NCBI RefSeq assembly: GCF_012276985.1
Contig: NZ_JAAXMM010000014.1
Location: forward strand, 107,826-171,825
DNA length: 64,000 bases
Direction of reading: 5' to 3'
Origin: Agrobacterium sp. a22-2
GTDB taxonomy: Bacteria; Pseudomonadota; Alphaproteobacteria; Rhizobiales; Rhizobiaceae
The translations under genes were made by a program, and so were the position numbers. Under the pieces are notes generated by a model that ran no database searches, was not told the DNA's origin, and worked only from the letters and a program-made list of their open reading frames with translations. Below are positions 60,626 to 64,000 of this stretch, piece by piece (the stretch's first letter is position 1; each line of letters starts with the position of its first letter).

Positions 60626-62428
60626 TTACTTCGGCAGCGAGAACACGGTGAGCGTGCCGCCGAGTGCGGTATAGTCGCTGAGGGCCGCATAGCCGCCAAC
60701 AGCACCCAGACCGTCATTCGGGTTGGTGAGGCCCGCTGCCAGACCGATACCAGCCCAGCCGCCGACGCCCGAGAGCACGGCCACATACTGCTTGTCGGCA
60801 TGGGTGTAGGTCATCACGTTGCCAATCACACCCGACGGCGTCTTGAAGCGATAGAGTTCCTTGCCTGTCGTTGCGTCGACCGCCTTCAGGTAGCCTTCCA
60901 GCGTTCCGTAGAAGACGATGTCGCCGGCTGTTGCCAGAGCGCCCGACCAGACGGAGAACTGTTCCGGCAGAGACCACTTGATTTTGCCTTCCTTGCCGTC
61001 CCAGGCAATGAAGTTGCCCATGCCGCCATGGCTGCCTTCCGGCGGATACATCGACAGCGTCGCCCCGACATAGGGCTGGCCGGCCGTGTAGCTGACGCGG
61101 AACGGTTCGTAGTCCATGCAGACATGGTTGGTCGGCACATAGAACAGCTCGGTCTTCGGCGAATAGGCTGCCGGCTGCTGGTCCTTGGTGCCGAGTGCTG
61201 CCGGGCAGATGCCTGTCGAGTTGGTGTCCTCGCCATTCTTCTCGGTCGAATACTGCGCGACGACCTGGGGCCGACCATATTGGTCGGACTTCGGATCCAT
61301 CACCACTTCGGTCGCCCAGTTGACGGTGGGGTCGTATTTCTCGGCCACCATCAGTTCGCCGGTGACGCGGTCCAGCGTATAGCCGAAACCGTTGCGGTCG
61401 AAATGGGTCAGCAGCTTGCGATCCTTGCCGTCGATCTTCTGCTGGGTCAGGATCATTTCGTTGATGCCGTCATAGTCCCATTCGTCATGGGGCGTCATCT
61501 GGTAGACCCATTTTGCCTTGCCAGTGTCGACATCGCGAGCCCATATGGTCATCGACCAACGGTTGTCACCTGGACGCTGGGTCGGGTTCCAGGTCGACGG
61601 GTTGCCCGATCCGTAATACATCAGGTTTTCTTCGGGATCATAGGAATACCAGCCCCAGGTCGTGCCGCCGCCGATCTTCCACTGATCGCCTTCCCAGGTC
61701 GTCAGACCGGAATCGGGACCGACCGGCTTGCCCAGATGGGTGGTCTTTTCCGGGTCCATCAGCGTGTCGCTGTCCGGCCCCATGGAATAACCGCGCCACA
61801 GGAGCTTGCCATCGGCCATCGAATAGGCCGTGACGGAACCGCGAACGCCGAATTCACCGCCGGAGATACCGACGATGACCTTGTCCTTCACCGGCAGAAC
61901 GGTGGCGGTATTGGTTTCGCCCTTCGACGGATCGCCGTTCTTGACGCTCCAGATCACCTTGCCGGTCTTGGCGTCCAGCGCCACGACCGTGGTGTCGGCC
62001 TGGTGCAGGAAGATCTTGTTATCGGCATAGGCCACGCCGCGGTTGACGGTGTCGCAGCACATGACCGGAATGACTTCCGAATCCTGCTTCGGTTCATAAC
62101 GCCAGACGATCTTGCCTTCCTTGCTGAGATCGAGCGCATAGACCGTGTTCGGGAACGGCGTATGGACATACATCATGTCGCCAATTACCAGCGGTGAACC
62201 TTCGTGACCGCGCAGAACGCCAGTCGAGAAGCTCCATGCCACCTGCAGTTTGCCGACATTGTCCTTGTTGATCTGATCCAGCTTGGAATAGCGCTGGTTG
62301 GCATAGTCGCCGGTCTGGATGGCCCATTGGTTGGGGTCATCGATATGCTTTTGCAATTCCGGATTGGCGAGGGCGACCTGCGCGCCGCCTATCGACAAGA
62401 AGGCAAGCATTGTAAGAAGTCGTTTCAT
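60626..62428 (-). CDS. xoxF: lanthanide-dependent methanol dehydrogenase
   Basis: This 600-residue PQQ-containing propeller has a signal peptide cleaved near ALA-NPEL (residue 21). The vicinal disulfide is C124-C125 (VMCCDTVNRG). Metal and catalytic residues read E192 (GGEFG), N276 (GSGNPS), D318 and D320 (HDEWDYDG). The second Asp, two residues after the catalytic one, is the marker for lanthanide rather than calcium use and separates XoxF from MxaF. It oxidises methanol to formaldehyde or formate in the periplasm. The CGGGAGGATGAA ribosome binding site supports ATG 62428. No mxaI is present, as expected. Confidence 0.97.
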   Translation of the reverse strand: MKRLLTMLAFLSIGGAQVALANPELQKHIDDPNQWAIQTGDYANQRYSKLDQINKDNVGKLQVAWSFSTGVLRGHEGSPLVIGDMMYVHTPFPNTVYALDLSKEGKIVWRYEPKQDSEVIPVMCCDTVNRGVAYADNKIFLHQADTTVVALDAKTGKVIWSVKNGDPSKGETNTATVLPVKDKVIVGISGGEFGVRGSVTAYSMADGKLLWRGYSMGPDSDTLMDPEKTTHLGKPVGPDSGLTTWEGDQWKIGGGTTWGWYSYDPEENLMYYGSGNPSTWNPTQRPGDNRWSMTIWARDVDTGKAKWVYQMTPHDEWDYDGINEMILTQQKIDGKDRKLLTHFDRNGFGYTLDRVTGELMVAEKYDPTVNWATEVVMDPKSDQYGRPQVVAQYSTEKNGEDTNSTGICPAALGTKDQQPAAYSPKTELFYVPTNHVCMDYEPFRVSYTAGQPYVGATLSMYPPEGSHGGMGNFIAWDGKEGKIKWSLPEQFSVWSGALATAGDIVFYGTLEGYLKAVDATTGKELYRFKTPSGVIGNVMTYTHADKQYVAVLSGVGGWAGIGLAAGLTNPNDGLGAVGGYAALSDYTALGGTLTVFSLPK

Positions 62429-62613
62429 TTCATCCTCCCGTTGAGTGGTACCGATAAGGGCCTTCACCCTCCTCGCCCCGGGAAAACCTTGCGGTCTCCT
62501 CTTCCCCGGTATCGGCTTGCGAAATCATTATCCCCCATGGCCTCGGCAAACATCGTCTCGCTGCCGCGGCCGCCTTCCTCCTGCTGGTGTCTGCGCTCCT
62601 CCTCCTTGGCTTT

Positions 62614-63027
62614 TTAAGGAAACGTCGCCAGGTAAGCGATCAGATCGGCGCGCTCCTGATCCTTGCGCAATCCCGCAAAGGTCATCTTGGTGCCCGGCAC
62701 GAACTCTTTCGGGCTGGTCAGAAAAGCGCCGATCTTGTCCGGCGTCCAGACCAGCCCCGCCTCGGCCTGCTTGCTCATGGCCGCGGAATAGGCAAATCCC
62801 TCGGTCTTGCCGGCCGGCCGGCCAACGACCCCTGTCAGAACCGGGCCTACCTTGGCCTTGGCTTCCGGACCGATCGCGTGGCAGGCCTGACATTTGCGAA
62901 AGACCTTTTCGCCCGCCGCTGCGTCGCCCGCGGCAGGATCCATGGCATGGGCCGGGGCAAAGCCGCCGGAAATCGCGCCACCGAAAAGAATTGCAGCCGT
63001 CAGTAAGGTACCAAGTCTCAAAGCCAT
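62614..63027 (-). CDS. class I cytochrome c (c2-like)
   Basis: This 137-residue secreted cytochrome has a signal peptide ending PAHA, heme site CQACH (C46, C49, H50) and axial Met M115 in GTKMTFAG. It lies 185 bp upstream of xoxF in the same direction and follows fghA by 13 bp. It probably carries electrons from XoxG to a terminal oxidase, like CycB. It may belong to the flhA-fghA operon. Confidence 0.92.
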   Translation of the reverse strand: MALRLGTLLTAAILFGGAISGGFAPAHAMDPAAGDAAAGEKVFRKCQACHAIGPEAKAKVGPVLTGVVGRPAGKTEGFAYSAAMSKQAEAGLVWTPDKIGAFLTSPKEFVPGTKMTFAGLRKDQERADLIAYLATFP

Positions 63028-63040
63028 GCGTTCCTCTCCC

Positions 63041-63877
63041 TCAGGCGGCGTTCAGCCGCTCTGCATGCCAGCGCACGTGGTCTTCGCCGAAGCTTGCCAC
63101 GAAATAATAGCTATGGTCGTATCCGGCCTGCATGCGCAGCACGCCGGCCTGTCGCCGTTCGGCCAGGAGCCTGGCCATCGCCTCGGGCTGCAACTGTCCC
63201 AGGAACTGGTCCGTCACGCCCTGGTCGATCAGGATATCGCCCGGCCAGCCGAGTTCGCTCAGCAGCAGGCAGGCATCGTAGTTGCCCCAATGCGCCTCGT
63301 CGTCGCCGAGATAGGCCGAAAACTGCTTGCGGCCCCAGTCCGATCGGGTCGGATTGACGATCGGCGCGAAGGCCGACACCGAGCGGAACAGCTGCGGATT
63401 GCGAAAGGCGATCGTCAGCGCGCCATGGCCGCCCATCGAATGGCCGGTGATCCCGTTGACCCCGTTGACCGGCAACTGCTTCTGCAACAGGGCCGGCAGT
63501 TCCGTGACGATGTAATCGTACATCCGGTAATGCCGCGACCAGGGCTTCTGCGTCGCATTGACATAGAAGCCCGCGCCCTGGCCCAGATCATAGGCCTGAT
63601 CGTCGGCAACACCTTCGCCGCGCGGTGAGGTGTCGGGGAAAACCACCGCCAGCCCCTGCTCCGCTGCGTGCCGCTGCAGGCCCGCCTTGGTCATTGCATT
63701 TTCATGGGTGCAGGTCAGCCCCGAGAGATACCACAGCAGCGGCACCGGACGGGTCCGCGCCTGCGGCGGCAAAAAGAGGCCGAATGTCATCTCGACACCG
63801 CAAACCTCCGACGCATGCCGGTAAACCGACTGCGTCCCGCCGAAACATTGGTTTTGCGATACAAGTTCCATTGTCAT
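63041..63877 (-). CDS. fghA: S-formylglutathione hydrolase
   Basis: This 278-residue serine hydrolase of the esterase D family releases formate from S-formylglutathione. The nucleophile Ser is in GHSMGGHGA, the catalytic Asp in LIDQGVTDQFL and the His in AGYDHSYYF; LSGLTCTHENAMTKAG is a family hallmark. ATG 63877 is preferred over TTG 63883. Only 2 bp separate it from the flhA stop. Confidence 0.95.
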   Translation of the reverse strand: MTMELVSQNQCFGGTQSVYRHASEVCGVEMTFGLFLPPQARTRPVPLLWYLSGLTCTHENAMTKAGLQRHAAEQGLAVVFPDTSPRGEGVADDQAYDLGQGAGFYVNATQKPWSRHYRMYDYIVTELPALLQKQLPVNGVNGITGHSMGGHGALTIAFRNPQLFRSVSAFAPIVNPTRSDWGRKQFSAYLGDDEAHWGNYDACLLLSELGWPGDILIDQGVTDQFLGQLQPEAMARLLAERRQAGVLRMQAGYDHSYYFVASFGEDHVRWHAERLNAA

Positions 63878-63879
63878 GC

Positions 63880-64000
<121 letters not shown>

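Noticed and set aside
60626..62428. Calling the methanol dehydrogenase MxaF (calcium type)
   Set aside because: Asp at position 320 in WDYD and the absence of mxaI indicate the lanthanide XoxF type.

Overview
The window looks like part of a chromid or megaplasmid of a Rhizobiaceae bacterium (Rhizobium/Sinorhizobium/Shinella-like). The evidence is the high GC content, tightly packed operons with GGAGG-type ribosome binding sites, a red-type (form IC) RuBisCO operon in the order cbbR-FPTALSXE, a lanthanide-type methanol dehydrogenase cluster close to that operon (an arrangement I recall from Sinorhizobium meliloti pSymB), a palindromic repeat of the rhizobial intergenic type, and an orphan ScpB/DUF1403 pair of the kind seen on rhizobial accessory replicons. 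No rRNA, tRNA, insertion sequence, phage gene or CRISPR array was seen.

Region 1 (1-6718) is a phosphonate catabolism module. It holds a PotD-like binding protein (cut by the window edge), a MocR-type regulator, an omega-aminotransferase, and a translationally coupled operon SDR - FAD amine oxidase (HpnW/PbfC type) - phosphonoacetaldehyde hydrolase (phnX). An identical 11-mer lies in both divergent promoter regions and is a candidate regulator site.

Region 2 (6776-19747) is an accessory stretch: scpB/DUF1403, a Gfo/Idh/MocA dehydrogenase, an iron alcohol dehydrogenase, an aromatic-amino-acid-lyase homologue that lacks the Ala-Ser-Gly tripeptide forming the MIO cofactor, a signal-less PhnD-like protein coupled to a fatty acid desaturase, an XRE regulator, a zinc alcohol dehydrogenase, a Cache-domain chemoreceptor and a homocysteine methyltransferase.

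Region 3 (19783-33064) is a divergent carbohydrate or cyclitol regulon. A leftward operon encodes two Gfo/Idh/MocA dehydrogenases, a sugar isomerase-like TIM barrel, an enolase-superfamily protein and a DUF993 aldolase-like protein. A rightward operon encodes a CUT1 ABC transporter and two more Gfo/Idh/MocA dehydrogenases. A TetR regulator lies between them, and TAAC-N6-GTTA sites occur at both operon promoters. The substrate is unknown; this is a good candidate for an undescribed oxidise-then-cleave sugar pathway.

Region 4 (33102-38345) is an RND efflux pump and adaptor with a divergent TetR repressor and two near-identical 16-bp palindromic operators.

Region 5 (38375-48721) is the Calvin-Benson-Bassham operon with its LysR regulator CbbR, followed by a thioredoxin-like gene. 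Region 6 (48873-64000) is C1 oxidation: gfa, fghA and the 3' end of flhA (glutathione-linked formaldehyde oxidation), xoxF with cytochromes xoxG and a c2-like protein, xoxJ, a CXXCW protein, an MxaD-like protein, two YVTN beta-propellers, and a long operon of periplasmic proteins and ABC transporter parts that resembles the lanthanide-uptake (lut) and PQQ-alcohol-dehydrogenase-associated systems. Read together, regions 5 and 6 describe methanol oxidised by a lanthanide enzyme through formaldehyde and formate (formate dehydrogenase is not in the window) to CO2, which is then fixed by RuBisCO.
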